Shown here piece after piece: positions 40,939 through 53,812 of a DNA stretch of 64,000 bases. Every line of letters begins with the position of its first letter. Within the stretch, counting starts at the first letter, position 1. The DNA is from Tomitella biformata AHU 1821 (lineage in GTDB: Bacteria; Actinomycetota; Actinomycetes; Mycobacteriales; Mycobacteriaceae): assembly GCF_000524475.1 (NCBI RefSeq), contig NZ_BAVQ01000003.1, positions 62,001 through 126,000 of the forward strand. Reading direction: 5' to 3'. The translations under genes and the position numbers were made by a program. The notes beneath the pieces are model-generated. The model ran no database searches. It saw only the letters and a program-made list of their open reading frames with translations, and was not told the DNA's origin.

Positions 40939-40988
40939 CCGACGGCGCTCCCCCTGCCCTAGATCCCCGGGAGCGGGAGCGCCGTCGG
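40939..40988. terminator. Bidirectional hairpin between OYE gene and lipase gene
   Basis: Fourteen-bp perfect arms (40939-40952 and 40975-40988; CCGACGGCGCTCCC and its complement) around 22 nt; it overlaps the last codons of the lipase gene between convergent stops. Confidence 0.65.
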
Positions 40989-41921
40989 CGTCGGGCACTG
41001 CGGCTGGTGTGTGCTCGCGTACCCGGGGCTAAGCGCTGAGAGCGCGAGGAAGGCGACGCCCGGGTCCGACGGCAGCCCGCCATGGTCGACGGAGTCCCGC
41101 GGACACACGCTCTGCAGCCACACATTGTCGACGATCGCGCCCGGACCGGCCGTCAGGAACGTGGCCTCCGGAGGGGTCGAGACAAGGTCCCAGCTGTCCG
41201 CGATCACCGTGTAGTGCACGCCCGGCATGGTGTCGCCGCCGGCGTTGAGCCTGGTGATGAACGCGCTGCCGACGAGCTGCTGGACCCCGGCCTGAGAGAC
41301 CACCGGCGTCGTCAGAGCCTCCGCGTCCGGGTTCCCCGCGATGAGCAGGCCCAGCCCGGACAGCGTCGTGCCGTGGTTGGTCGCCCCGGCGGTGACCAGG
41401 GTGCGCACCTTGTTGCGCCCCGGGTCCGCAGCGTCCGCGCCCCCGTCAAAGCGCAGGTACTGCCGGCTCATCGGGCCACCCTGCGAGTGCGCCACCAGAT
41501 CCACCTGAGCGGCCCCGGTCGCGTCGAGAACCCGGTCCACGAACGCCGCCAGCTCCCCGGCCGACTTGGCGATGTCACCGGTCCCGAAGTAGCCCCTCTG
41601 CTCCCCCGCCAGGCTCGACGGATCCGCGCCGTAGTTCAGCGCGAACACGCAGAACCCGTTCGCCTTCAGCTGCGGCGACAGCGCGTTCCAGTTGTCCCGG
41701 TTGCCATAGGTGCCGTGCACCAGGACCACCGCGCGTGGATGCTCGGCCGTCGGCTCGCAGTCCCAGTCGTCTGCCCCGGGGGGCGGCACGCTGCCGTCGG
41801 TGACCAAACCCTGCGCGGGAGGATCCGCCGCAGGCTGCCCGGACGCGGGAATAGCTTGGCCGAGGACCAAAAATCCGGCGGCCACCAGAACGCCCACCCC
41901 GCGGATCTGCCACCTGGCCAT
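40959..41921 (-). CDS. Secreted alpha/beta-hydrolase (lipase/esterase)
   Basis: 320 residues. A Sec signal (residues 1-30, hydrophobic core GVLVAAGFLVLGQAIPASG) exports it. Hydrolase features: oxyanion loop AVVLVHGTYGNRDNWNAL, nucleophile elbow VDLVAHSQGGPMSRQYLRF, an N-x-D region with TVIADSWDLV, and the terminal DHGGLPSDPGV with the probable catalytic His. Looks like the actinobacterial extracellular triacylglycerol lipase class. ATG 41921 sits 6 nt after TACCGT, so it may be leaderless; no SD. Confidence 0.88.
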   Translation of the reverse strand: MARWQIRGVGVLVAAGFLVLGQAIPASGQPAADPPAQGLVTDGSVPPPGADDWDCEPTAEHPRAVVLVHGTYGNRDNWNALSPQLKANGFCVFALNYGADPSSLAGEQRGYFGTGDIAKSAGELAAFVDRVLDATGAAQVDLVAHSQGGPMSRQYLRFDGGADAADPGRNKVRTLVTAGATNHGTTLSGLGLLIAGNPDAEALTTPVVSQAGVQQLVGSAFITRLNAGGDTMPGVHYTVIADSWDLVSTPPEATFLTAGPGAIVDNVWLQSVCPRDSVDHGGLPSDPGVAFLALSALSPGYASTHQPQCPTPTALPLPGI

Positions 41922-42066
41922 GAATTCACGGTAGTCCCATCCGCCCGGTGGCGGAACCCCCACCGCCGCCGTTACCCGCCATGCGGGATGTCCGATGCGC
42001 GCTGGCAGGATCGTTGGGTAGCTTTCAATGTGAGCTAAACAACTGACCACTTTGAAAGGCACTCAC

Positions 42067-42888
42067 GTGACCACACAGCAGCAGCGTTTCGCCGGCAAGG
42101 TCGTGTTCATCACCGGGGCCGCCCGCGGCCAGGGCCGGGCAGAGGCACTGAAGTTCGCGAGCGAGGGCGCGAACATCATTGCGATCGACGCCTGCGCGGA
42201 GTTCACCTCCACCTCCTACCCGGGTGCCACCGACTCGGACCTCGCCGAGACGGTCCGCCTGGTCGAGGCCACCGGGCAGAAGATCGCCGCCACCAAGGTC
42301 GATGTCCGTGACTTCGACGGCCTCTCCGCCGCGCTCAATGACGGCATCGCGCTGTTCGGCCGCCTGGACGTCGTCGTCGCGAACGCCGGCATCTGCTCCG
42401 GCAAGATGTCCTGGGAGATCACCGCCGAGCAGTGGCAGGAGACCATCGACGTCAACCTGACCGGCACGTTCAACACGGCCAAGGCCGCGATCCCGTTCCT
42501 GATCGAGCAGGGCGAGGGCGGCTCGCTGGTGTTCACCAGCTCCGTGTCCGGCCTCAAGGGCACGCCCTTCACCGCCCACTACGTCGCCTCCAAGCACGGC
42601 GTGACCGGGCTGGCCAAGACGATGGCGAACGAGCTCGGCGAGCACAAGATCCGCGTCAACACCGTGCACCCCGCGGGCGTCGAGACCGGCATGAATCTGG
42701 GCGCCGACATGCCGCAGCTGTTCGCCGCGCACGCCAACACCATGGGCGCGATCTTCCAGAACTCGCTGCCCTACGCCATCTCGCAGCCGGAGGACATCGC
42801 GGACGTCGTCCTGTGGGTCTCCTCCGACGAGGCGAAGTACATCACCGGCGCGCAGATCCCCGTCGACTTCGGCAACTGCAACCGGTAG
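42067..42888 (+). CDS. Mycofactocin-type SDR oxidoreductase
   Basis: 273 residues. Short-chain dehydrogenase with FITGAARGQGRAEALKFASEGANIIAID (T-G-x3-G-x-G), NAGICSG, S-Y-K triad in FTSSVSGLKGTPFTAHYVASKHG and a terminal QIPVDFGN. The insert after the second strand (CAEFTSTSYPGATDSDLAETVRLVEATG) is the hallmark of the mycofactocin-coupled SDR family, which holds NAD tightly and uses mycofactocin as electron carrier; carveol dehydrogenase is a relative. GTG 42067 has AAAGG upstream. The substrate is probably an alcohol (inference). Confidence 0.88.
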   Translation: MTTQQQRFAGKVVFITGAARGQGRAEALKFASEGANIIAIDACAEFTSTSYPGATDSDLAETVRLVEATGQKIAATKVDVRDFDGLSAALNDGIALFGRLDVVVANAGICSGKMSWEITAEQWQETIDVNLTGTFNTAKAAIPFLIEQGEGGSLVFTSSVSGLKGTPFTAHYVASKHGVTGLAKTMANELGEHKIRVNTVHPAGVETGMNLGADMPQLFAAHANTMGAIFQNSLPYAISQPEDIADVVLWVSSDEAKYITGAQIPVDFGNCNR

Positions 42889-42939
42889 TGCTGAGCGGCT
42901 GAAACTCGTCGACGGACCTGGTCGACGCCACCCGCGACG

Positions 42940-42978
42940 GGCTCGGCCCCGGCCCGCACACAGGGCCGGGGCCGAGCC
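42940..42978. terminator. Bidirectional hairpin between SDR and cupredoxin lipoprotein genes
   Basis: Sixteen-bp perfect GC-rich arms (42940-42955 and 42963-42978) with a 7-nt loop GCACACA, located between convergent stops. Confidence 0.8.
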
Positions 42979-42986
42979 ATCCTCGT

Positions 42987-43943
42987 TCAGCTCACCGTGA
43001 TCTCCTGCTCCATCCCGAGCATGTAATGCGGTTGCCCCGTCGCCGGGTCCACCACGAAGCACACCAGCAGATATGAGCCGGGCTGCAGGGTCAGCGTCGT
43101 GTCCTGCGACATCCCGTCGGCCAGGGCCGCGACCCCGCCCATCGTCACATACGGCGGCTGTCCCGCGGGCTCGCTGGCCAGCGCCGCCTTGACGTCGTCG
43201 AGCGTCTTTCCCGGCGCCGCCCCGAGGACGGTCAGCTCATGCGGCTCGGGTCCGTCGTTGGTGACGGTCATCGGCTTGTTCCAGTCGATCGCCGCCGGCT
43301 CCGAGAACCGGAAGTCGGAGAGCTCCACCGTGTTGCTCGAGGTGGGCATTGCCGCGCTGTTGGCCTGGGTGGACGTGGTGAAGCTGCCCATCATGCCCAG
43401 CGCGTAGTGCGGTTTCCCGCCCGGCCCGGGGATCTGGCAGATCACCATGTAGGTGGATGACGGCTCTAGGTTGGCGATGACGCTGGACGTGCCGCCCGGC
43501 CCCACCGCGTTCGGCCCGCCCGCGAAGGTCGCCAGCGGCATCACGGCGCCGATGCCCTCGGGGCCCAGGATCGCCGCCGTGAACTGCTCGGATGTCACCC
43601 CGTCGTTTAGCCGCAGCAACTGCGCCTGGTGCGGCATCATCGTGTCGGCGTTCTTGAGTTCGACGGTCACCACACCGGCCTCCGCCTCGGCGCCCGAGAG
43701 GCTGTAGCTCATCTTGCCGTCCGGTGTCGTCTGATCGGCGGTGATCGTGAAGGTCGGCAGGCTTGCTGTCTCGGCGCTGCCGGACGTGGCCGCGCTGCCG
43801 GAGGTGGTGGTGCCCGACGCAGCCGCGGCGGTAGTCGTCGCCGTCGAATCTGTCGAGCTGCCACACGCGCTCACAGCGCCACCGCACACCAACGCGATCG
43901 CGCTGACCGCCACGATCGATTTGGCTAGGACTGGAATTCTCAT
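42987..43943 (-). CDS. Lipoprotein with two cupredoxin-like domains
   Basis: 318 residues. Lipobox V-S-A-C with Cys27; a Thr/Ser/Ala-rich linker to residue 60. Two similar domains follow (about 64-190 and 205-318). Each ends PHY-x-LGM and has the ligands of a type-1 copper site: H105, C169, H179, M184 in domain 1 and H235, C295, H306, M311 in domain 2. So it may carry or receive copper or electrons outside the membrane; I know no named family. ATG 43943 with GGAG upstream. The preceding 278 bp to the MFS gene hold only AT-rich promoter-like sequence near 44130-44150. Confidence 0.8.
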   Translation of the reverse strand: MRIPVLAKSIVAVSAIALVCGGAVSACGSSTDSTATTTAAAASGTTTSGSAATSGSAETASLPTFTITADQTTPDGKMSYSLSGAEAEAGVVTVELKNADTMMPHQAQLLRLNDGVTSEQFTAAILGPEGIGAVMPLATFAGGPNAVGPGGTSSVIANLEPSSTYMVICQIPGPGGKPHYALGMMGSFTTSTQANSAAMPTSSNTVELSDFRFSEPAAIDWNKPMTVTNDGPEPHELTVLGAAPGKTLDDVKAALASEPAGQPPYVTMGGVAALADGMSQDTTLTLQPGSYLLVCFVVDPATGQPHYMLGMEQEITVS

Positions 43944-44221
43944 CTGAAACTCCATTGGAGACAGGCTGTCCGGCGGCAGCGGCCGGGCTCCCTCGAACAT
44001 TCTCTGGTGTCAGGTGCCGCCCCGTGCGCTGCTGCCTCGGGGCGGGCCAACTCGATATCGCCTCAATCCGCCGCCCACGGAGCGGGCGGCCCATGATGTC
44101 ACAGTAGACCGGCCAATCGCTGATAGATATGAAAAATAGTCGAACTCGCATAGCACGGCCCGCTGCGCCCGCGCTGCCTCGTGGGCCTGGCCTACGGGGC
44201 CGGCCGGCGCGGCGACGCCCA

Positions 44222-45745
44222 TCACTGATTTCGGGGATGATTCCTGAGCAAAACAAGGACCACTCCGGTCGTGATCAGCATCAGTGCGGCGGTGGCGCCC
44301 GCCGCAAAGTGCATACCGTTCACGAAGGCGGCCTGCGCGGATACGAACATGGCATCGCCGGCAGGGCTGGCCAGGTCATGGGCCACGTGCACGGCGCCGC
44401 CGAGGGTCGCCTGCGCCGCGTCGGCGTCGGCGCCGCTGAGCCCGCCCACGTCGATCCCGCCCCGGTAGAAGGCCATGACCACGCTGCCCAGCACGGCGAC
44501 ACCGGATGCGATGCCCAACTCATAGGACGTCTCGGACATGCCAGAGGCCGCGCCAGCGCGCTCGGGCTCGACGACGTCGACCACCAGTGCGGAGGTCAGT
44601 GTCAGGCCCAGCCCGGAGCCGAGGCCGATAATGCCGAAGCCGATAGCGAAGATCAGCGCATCGCCCTCCACCCGGAGGGCCAACAGGATCAGCGCGCCGA
44701 TAGCGGCGAAGAGCATCGAGCCCGCCAAGGCCCAGCGGTTGCCCCACTTGCGCGCGACCCAGCCGGCCGCCAACGCCGTGAGCATGCTCGCAGCGGTGCC
44801 CGGCACCGCGATGAGCCCGGCCTGCAGCGGCGAGTAGCCGAGCACCATCTGCAGGTACTGGGTGCCGAAGAATAGGACGCCAGCCAGGCCAAACACGCAC
44901 AGGAGGTTGATGAGGATCGCCGTCGTGAAGATCGGCTTGCTGAACAGGGTGACGTCGATCAGCGGGTCCTTAATCCGGCGCTGGCGGCGGAAGAACAGCC
45001 AGCCGGCCACCACCCCGAGCGCCACGATCGGCACCAGCGACCACGTCGGCCCGTTGATCGCCCCCTCCTTGAGCGCGTATACGAGCGGCACCATCATCAC
45101 GATCGACAAGGCCGCGCCGATGGCATCGAGCCGGCCCGGGTTCGGATCCCGCGACTCAGGGATCAAGAACGGGGCGAGGATCAGCATGACGATCAGCACC
45201 GGCACGTTGATCAGGAACACCGAGCCCCACCAGAAGTGCTCCAGCAGCCAGCCGCCGACCAACGGCCCGCCCGCCGCGCCGCCGCCCCACATCGCACCCC
45301 AGACGCCGATCGCGGTGGCCCGCTGTCGCGAGTCGTGGAACATGGAGCGGATCAGGCCCAGGGTCGAGGGCATCAGCGTGGCGCCGAAGACCCCGAGCAG
45401 GACCCGTGCCGCGATGAGCATCTCCGGGGTGGTCGAGAACGCCGCGAAGATCGATGCGAGGCCGAAGCCAGCCGCGCCGATCATGAGCAGTTTGCGCCGC
45501 CCGACCCGGTCGCTGAGCACACCCATCGTCACCAGCAGCGCCGCCAAGACGAAGGAGTAGATGTCGATGATCCAGAGCAATTGCGTGCTGCTGGGCTCCA
45601 GGTCCTTCGACATCGAGGGCACCGCGAGGTCCAGGACCGTGCCGTCGATGGCGATCAGGAGCACCGCGCCGCATAGGACGGTCAGGCCCAGCCAATCCCG
45701 TCCTGTCGCCCGCCTGGAGTCGACCTGCTGTGCTTGCGCGGACAC
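44222..45745 (-). CDS. DHA2-family MFS drug efflux transporter (14 helices)
   Basis: 507 residues. EmrB/QacA-type: LTVLCGAVLLIAIDGTVLDLAVPSM (helix 1 with the D-x-T-V-L-x-x-A-V-P motif), GVLSDRVGRRKLLMIGAAGF (motif A), RVLLGVFGATLMPSTLGLI, GVWGAMWGGGAAGGPLVGG (motif C, antiporter) and fourteen hydrophobic segments in all. GTG 45745 follows GGGGAG; GTG 45760 is an alternative. Divergent from a TetR gene, with two identical-core palindromes in between, so drug- or metabolite-inducible efflux is likely. Confidence 0.93.
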   Translation of the reverse strand: MSAQAQQVDSRRATGRDWLGLTVLCGAVLLIAIDGTVLDLAVPSMSKDLEPSSTQLLWIIDIYSFVLAALLVTMGVLSDRVGRRKLLMIGAAGFGLASIFAAFSTTPEMLIAARVLLGVFGATLMPSTLGLIRSMFHDSRQRATAIGVWGAMWGGGAAGGPLVGGWLLEHFWWGSVFLINVPVLIVMLILAPFLIPESRDPNPGRLDAIGAALSIVMMVPLVYALKEGAINGPTWSLVPIVALGVVAGWLFFRRQRRIKDPLIDVTLFSKPIFTTAILINLLCVFGLAGVLFFGTQYLQMVLGYSPLQAGLIAVPGTAASMLTALAAGWVARKWGNRWALAGSMLFAAIGALILLALRVEGDALIFAIGFGIIGLGSGLGLTLTSALVVDVVEPERAGAASGMSETSYELGIASGVAVLGSVVMAFYRGGIDVGGLSGADADAAQATLGGAVHVAHDLASPAGDAMFVSAQAAFVNGMHFAAGATAALMLITTGVVLVLLRNHPRNQ

Positions 45746-45766
45746 CCTGGAACTCCCCACTGATAA

Positions 45767-45816
45767 ACCGTCTAGACGGTACAGACTTTAACAGCCGACC
45801 GTCTGGACGGTATAGT
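45767..45816. promoter_or_regulatory. Twin TetR operators and tetR promoter
   Basis: ACCGTC-TA-GACGGT at 45767-45780 and ACCGTC-TG-GACGGT at 45798-45811, centres 31 bp apart. For the plus-strand TetR gene, TTAACA (45788-45793), 17 bp, TATAGT (45811-45816); the second operator fills the spacer. The first lies 22 bp before the chosen MFS start codon. Predicted autorepression and repression of the pump. Confidence 0.75.
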
Positions 45817-45824
45817 GCCGTGGC

Positions 45825-46379
45825 ATGACTCACTCCGAGCCGACTCCCGCGCCTGCCCGCTCGACCAGGGACCGCATCCTCGACGCGCTGGAGCAACTGC
45901 TACTCGACGCCGGGCCACTGCACACCACTCTCGACGCCGTGGCCGCGGCCGCAGGCGTCTCGAAGGGCGGCCTGCTGTACCACTTCCCCAGCAAAGATGC
46001 GCTGCTCGCAGCGATGGTCCGAAGGCTGGGCGAGCGTTCCGACGCGCAGCTCGCCGCGGCGGTCGCCGGCGGCAGTTCCATCAGCGAGTTCTACCTGCAG
46101 TTGATCGACACCGACGAGTTCGAGGACCACCCGCTCTATCAGTCGGCAATCGCGTCGCTGCGCAGCGTCGACGGGCAGGACACCGAGATCCAGCGAGCCG
46201 TCACCGAGGTCATGCGCGGCTGGGACGACGGGCTCCGCAAGGAGCTCGCCGACCCGGTGCAGGCGGAGATCGTCCGGCTGGCCGGCGACGGGCTGTTCCT
46301 CGCCAGCTTGCTAGGACTCCCCCAGCCCGATCCCGAACTGCACCGCCGGGTGGTCGCCCGGCTCCTCGGCCACGACTAA
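45825..46379 (+). CDS. TetR-family regulator of the MFS pump
   Basis: 184 residues. HTH in RDRILDALEQLLLDAGPLHTTLDAVAAAAGVSKGGLLYHFPSKDALLAAMV; the C-terminal domain is of the TetR_C type beginning with LVQ/SEFYLQL features. ATG is 8 nt after TATAGT with no SD, so it is probably leaderless. The HTH second helix G-V-S-K-G-G-L-L-Y-H-F is that of the ethR/acrR-like class. It should bind the ACCGTC-NN-GACGGT sites in its own promoter; the ligand is unknown. Confidence 0.9.
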   Translation: MTHSEPTPAPARSTRDRILDALEQLLLDAGPLHTTLDAVAAAAGVSKGGLLYHFPSKDALLAAMVRRLGERSDAQLAAAVAGGSSISEFYLQLIDTDEFEDHPLYQSAIASLRSVDGQDTEIQRAVTEVMRGWDDGLRKELADPVQAEIVRLAGDGLFLASLLGLPQPDPELHRRVVARLLGHD

Positions 46380-46396
46380 CCCCCCGCCGAACGGCG

Positions 46397-47734
46397 TCAG
46401 GTCAGATAGCGGTATGCGGGCGAGCCCGGCACTAGTCGCTCGACATGCATGCGGGAGTCCGTCATCCGCTCGATCAGCGGGGCCAGGCAGTCCGCGCGGC
46501 CCAACTCGATGCCGACCAGCGCCTCTCCGGTGTCCCGGTTGTTGCGCTTGACGTACTCGAAGAGCGTGATGTCGTCGTCCGGGCCGAGGACCTCGTCGAG
46601 GAATCTGCGCAGCGCGCCCGGCTCCTGCGGGAAGCCGACCAGGAAGTAGTGCTTGAGGCCCAGGTGCACCAGCGAGCGCTCGAGGACCTCGCCGTAGCGG
46701 GAGACGTCGTTGTTGCCGCCGGAGATCACGCAGACCACCGTCGAGCCTGGCTCGAACTCCAGGCCGCTCAGCGCGGTCACCGACAACGCGCCGGCGGGCT
46801 CCGCGATGATGCCCTCGTTCTGATATAGGTCCAGCATCGCGGTGCAGACCGCGCCCTCGTCGACCTGCAGCATCGTGATGCCGCCCGCGCCGGGCTGCTT
46901 GATCGGCACGGTGATCAGCGGCAGCGAGGAATGCGTCACGCATTCGGCCCCCGCCGCCATCAGGATCTCCAGCGGCAGCTCGCCCACGCGCCCGACGGCC
47001 GCGCCGTCCACGAATGGGTCGACCTCATCGAGGGTCACCGCGCGGCCGGCGGCCAGCGCCTCGGTCATCGACGGCGCGCCAGTGGGCTCCACACCCACGA
47101 CGGTGACGTCGGGAGTGCGCTCGTGCAGGTATGAGACCAGCCCCGCGATCAGCCCGCCACCGCCGACCGGCACCACGACGGTGTCCGGCGCCGTGCCGAG
47201 CTGCCCCAGGATCTCGGCGGCGACGGTGCCCTGACCTGCGACGGTGCGGATGTCATCGAACGGCGGGACCATCGTCGCGCCCGTGTTCTCGGTGTCCTCT
47301 TTGGCCGCCGCGGCCGCGGCGTCGTAGCTACCGCCCCCGACCACCAACTCTACGAAGCCGCCGCCGTGCACCATGATCCGGTCGCGCTTCTGCTTCGGTG
47401 TCTTCGCCGGCACGTAGATGCGGCCCTTGATGCCGAGAGTGCGGCAGGCGAACGCGACGCCCTGGGCATGATTGCCGGCGCTGGCCGCGACGACGCCCGC
47501 GGCGCGCTCGGACTCATTGAGCTGCAGCATCAGGTTGTAGGCGCCGCGCAGCTTATAGGAGCGGACGACCTGTAGGTCCTCCCGCTTGAGGTAGACGTTC
47601 GCGCCGGTGGCGGCGGAGAGCCGGTCGCAGCGCTCCAGCGGCGTAGCGGCGATGACCCCCGAAATTCGCACCGCAGCCGCGTCGATATCGGCGGCGCTGA
47701 CCGCTCGTCGCTGGGCTGGGTGCGTGTTGGTCAT
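46397..47734 (-). CDS. ilvA: Threonine ammonia-lyase, biosynthetic (IlvA)
   Basis: 445 residues. PLP enzyme making 2-oxobutanoate for isoleucine. Seen: TPLERCDRLSAATGANVYLKREDLQVVRSYKLRGAYN (PLP lysine), ASAGNHAQGVAFACR, VVVPVGGGGLIAGLVSYL, and a C-terminal ACT-like regulatory domain (about 350-445: KHYFLVGFPQEPGALRRFLDEVLGPDDDITLFEY), consistent with isoleucine feedback. ATG 47734 chosen; GTG 47749 (five codons upstream, 8 nt after CAGAAT) would be leaderless. Convergent with the TetR gene, 17 bp apart. Confidence 0.94.
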   Translation of the reverse strand: MTNTHPAQRRAVSAADIDAAAVRISGVIAATPLERCDRLSAATGANVYLKREDLQVVRSYKLRGAYNLMLQLNESERAAGVVAASAGNHAQGVAFACRTLGIKGRIYVPAKTPKQKRDRIMVHGGGFVELVVGGGSYDAAAAAAKEDTENTGATMVPPFDDIRTVAGQGTVAAEILGQLGTAPDTVVVPVGGGGLIAGLVSYLHERTPDVTVVGVEPTGAPSMTEALAAGRAVTLDEVDPFVDGAAVGRVGELPLEILMAAGAECVTHSSLPLITVPIKQPGAGGITMLQVDEGAVCTAMLDLYQNEGIIAEPAGALSVTALSGLEFEPGSTVVCVISGGNNDVSRYGEVLERSLVHLGLKHYFLVGFPQEPGALRRFLDEVLGPDDDITLFEYVKRNNRDTGEALVGIELGRADCLAPLIERMTDSRMHVERLVPGSPAYRYLT

Positions 47735-47824
47735 GTTTTCGCTCGTCACAAGTGCCCATTCTGTCACTGGTCGCTGTCCGCTACCGTCTCGCCCCTGTTC
47801 GCGGACGAATTGCCGATTCGCCCG

Positions 47825-51379
<3,555 letters not shown>

Positions 51380-51519
51380 GTAACACGCACTCTTTCTCTC
51401 GACCCAGACACAGCCATCCAACGATCGCGGTGCGCTCCGAGTCTAGGCGGCCACACCGACAACCTCACCTCGGCTCGGAACTGGACGCGCGGCGGCGCGC
51501 GAACCCGAGCTGGTGTATG

Positions 51520-52140
51520 TCAGCCGCCCGCCCCGGGCAGGAGTGCGCGCAGGCCGAACCGCCCGAACACCGCGTCCGCGGGCAGCGCCTCCACAGCGCG
51601 GACGCCCGGCCGCTCGGCGATCTCCCGCAGCTCGCCGGACGCCCCGCGCACCAGCACCCCCACCACGCACGCGCAGCCGGCCCGCAGGTCCGCCGCCGCG
51701 GTGGCCCGCACGCCCTCGAGCACCGCCGCGGACATGTCGGCCTCGAGCTGCGCCGCAGCAAGGGCCTGCGCGCCGGAAAGCAGCCCCGCGGGGTCGTCCG
51801 ATGCGCCGGTGGAGACTGTGATCAGGGGGCTCTGCGCGCCGGCCGCCAGCGACCAGAACTGCACCTGCGAGACGCGGGCCTGGCCCACCGCCGCAGCCGC
51901 TGCCGCCGCGGTCGAGCCGTCGTCGAAGGAGACGAGCGCCCAGCGCGACGCCGCCCCGTCGACCGCCAGGCTCTCCGCCGCCCGCGCCAGGTACTGCGCC
52001 GCGGGCTCGCCGGGGTCGGGCCCCAGCGCGTCGGTCCCCACCTGCTGGGGCGCGACGGGGTTGGCCGCGCCCAGTGCGAAGGCGAGGCCCAGCACCGCGG
52101 CCAACCCAGCCAGGCCCCAGAGCCATGACCGCTCGCGCAT
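51520..52140 (-). CDS. Membrane-anchored protein of unknown function downstream of rlu
   Basis: 206 residues, N-terminal signal anchor (W-L-W-G-L-A-G-L-A-A-V-L-G-L-A-F-A-L-G) then an Ala-rich alpha/beta domain outside the membrane (YLARAAESLAVDGAASRWALVSFDDG, CACVVGVLVRGASGELREIAERPGVRAVEAL). No known family. Starts directly after the rlu stop with no gap, so it is co-translated. A similarly placed hypothetical gene is common in relatives; role unknown. Confidence 0.75.
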   Translation of the reverse strand: MRERSWLWGLAGLAAVLGLAFALGAANPVAPQQVGTDALGPDPGEPAAQYLARAAESLAVDGAASRWALVSFDDGSTAAAAAAAVGQARVSQVQFWSLAAGAQSPLITVSTGASDDPAGLLSGAQALAAAQLEADMSAAVLEGVRATAAADLRAGCACVVGVLVRGASGELREIAERPGVRAVEALPADAVFGRFGLRALLPGAGG

Positions 52141-53067
52141 CTACGCGTCTCGGAGGACGTCCAGCGCGTGCTGCAGGTCGTCCGGATAGTCGCTGGTGAA
52201 CTCGACGATAGCGCCGTTGGCGGGGTGCGCGAACGACAGCGAGCGCGCGTGCAGCCACTGCCGCTCTAGCCCCAGTCGTTTGGCGATCACCGGGTCCGCC
52301 CCATAGGTGAGGTCACCGCAGCAGGGGTGCTTCAGCGCGGAGAAGTGCACCCGGATCTGGTGGGTGCGGCCGGTCTCCAGGTGCACGTCGAGCAGGCTCG
52401 CGGAGCGGAACGCCTCGACGGTGTCGTAGTGGGTGATGCTGTGCTTGCCGTCCGCCATGACCGCGAACTTCCAGTCGTTGCCGCGCGCCCGCGCAATCGG
52501 CGCGTCGATGGTGCCGCTACTCGGATCGGGATGGCCCTGCACCAGCGCGTGATAGCGCTTGTCAATGGTCCGCTGCTTGAATCCGCGCTTGAGCAGGGTG
52601 TATGCCATCTCCGATGTCGCAACCACCATCACGCCGGAGGTGCCGACGTCGAGCCGGTGCACAATCCCCTGGCGCTCGTGCGCGCCCGAGGTGGAGATCC
52701 GGAAGCCGGCCGCGGCCAGGCCCCCGATGACGGTGGGTCCGGTCCAGCCGACGCTTGAGTGCGCGGCCACGCCGACCGGCTTGTCCACGACCACGATGTG
52801 CTCGTCGGCATAGATGATCTTCATGTTGTCGACGGCCTCGGCGACGATCGTCGGCGCCCGCTTGGGCTCGGGCAGGGTGACCTCGAGCCAGGCGCCGGCC
52901 CGCAGCCGCTCCGATTTTCCGGCCGGGGCGTTGTCCATGATGACCAGCCCGTCCTCCGCCATCGTCGCCGCGACGGTCCGGGAGAGCCCCAGCATCCGCG
53001 AGAGCCCCGCATCCACCCGCATGCCATCGAGCCCGTCGGGCACGGGCAGGGTCCTGGTATCAGACAT
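52141..53067 (-). CDS. RluD-family 23S rRNA pseudouridine synthase
   Basis: 308 residues. An N-terminal S4-type domain ([41 protein letters not shown]) and the RluA/RluD catalytic domain: [39 protein letters not shown] with the catalytic Asp, [19 protein letters not shown] and [13 protein letters not shown]. It most likely modifies 23S rRNA helix 69. ATG 53067 overlaps the lspA stop by 8 bp; a GTG/ATG pair 6-9 bp upstream is also possible. Same lspA-rlu order as in mycobacteria. Confidence 0.93.
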   Translation of the reverse strand: MSDTRTLPVPDGLDGMRVDAGLSRMLGLSRTVAATMAEDGLVIMDNAPAGKSERLRAGAWLEVTLPEPKRAPTIVAEAVDNMKIIYADEHIVVVDKPVGVAAHSSVGWTGPTVIGGLAAAGFRISTSGAHERQGIVHRLDVGTSGVMVVATSEMAYTLLKRGFKQRTIDKRYHALVQGHPDPSSGTIDAPIARARGNDWKFAVMADGKHSITHYDTVEAFRSASLLDVHLETGRTHQIRVHFSALKHPCCGDLTYGADPVIAKRLGLERQWLHARSLSFAHPANGAIVEFTSDYPDDLQHALDVLRDA

Positions 53068-53674
53068 TCTCATCACCGGTTCCGCTGTCGTTGGTCTGGT
53101 CGTCGGCCTTATCGTCGGCAGCCTGCACCGGGTCTTGCGCGGGCGGCTGCGGAGACATCGGCTCCACGCCGAACAGCGTCAGCGCCACCAGCAGGATCGC
53201 GCCGACGGTGATTCCCGAGTCCGCCACGTTAAACACCGGGAAGGAGCCGACGGCGAAGAAGTCGACGACATGCCCCTGCAGCGGCCCGGGCGCACGGAAA
53301 AAGCGGTCGACGAGGTTGCCCAGCGCGCCACCGAGCACCAGGCCCAGGCCCAGCGCCCACCATGCGGAGGTGAGCCGGCTGCCATAGCGGATGATCCCGA
53401 TCACGACGCACACTGCGACGATCGTGAGGATCCAGGTCAGCCCCGTGGCCATCGAGAACGCGGCGCCGGCGTTGCGCACGAGGAGCAGCCGGACATGGTC
53501 GCCGATCAGGTACACCGGCACGCCCGGGGTCAGCTGGGCCACCACGATGACCTTGCTGACCAGGTCCGCGATCACCACCACGGCTGCGATCAGCCATAGC
53601 ATCTTGGCGCGCGTCAGCCCGCCCGGCCGCCGTGCCCCGTCCCCGTCCTTGGCCTTGGCCTTGCTCGCGCTCAC
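53060..53674 (-). CDS. lspA: Lipoprotein signal peptidase
   Basis: 204 residues. Aspartyl protease cutting diacylated prolipoproteins. Four membrane helices (about 24-45, 66-84, 92-110 and 134-156) and both catalytic Asp motifs: [10 protein letters not shown] and [23 protein letters not shown]. Also NAGAAFS. Charged tails at both ends are lineage-specific. GTG 53674 follows GGGAG; GTG 53698 is eight codons upstream. Works after Lgt (1150-2091). Confidence 0.95.
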   Translation of the reverse strand: MSASKAKAKDGDGARRPGGLTRAKMLWLIAAVVVIADLVSKVIVVAQLTPGVPVYLIGDHVRLLLVRNAGAAFSMATGLTWILTIVAVCVVIGIIRYGSRLTSAWWALGLGLVLGGALGNLVDRFFRAPGPLQGHVVDFFAVGSFPVFNVADSGITVGAILLVALTLFGVEPMSPQPPAQDPVQAADDKADDQTNDSGTGDENV

Positions 53675-53812
53675 TTCGCTCCCGTCTGGGTAATTCACTG
53701 CCCCATCATCTACTACCGCGCCCACCGCTGTGACCAGCGGTGCCCGCAACCGACGCCTGCCCGGCACCGCTACTCTCGCGCGGGGCCGGGCAGGCGGGTC
53801 GATCGAGTGCGG

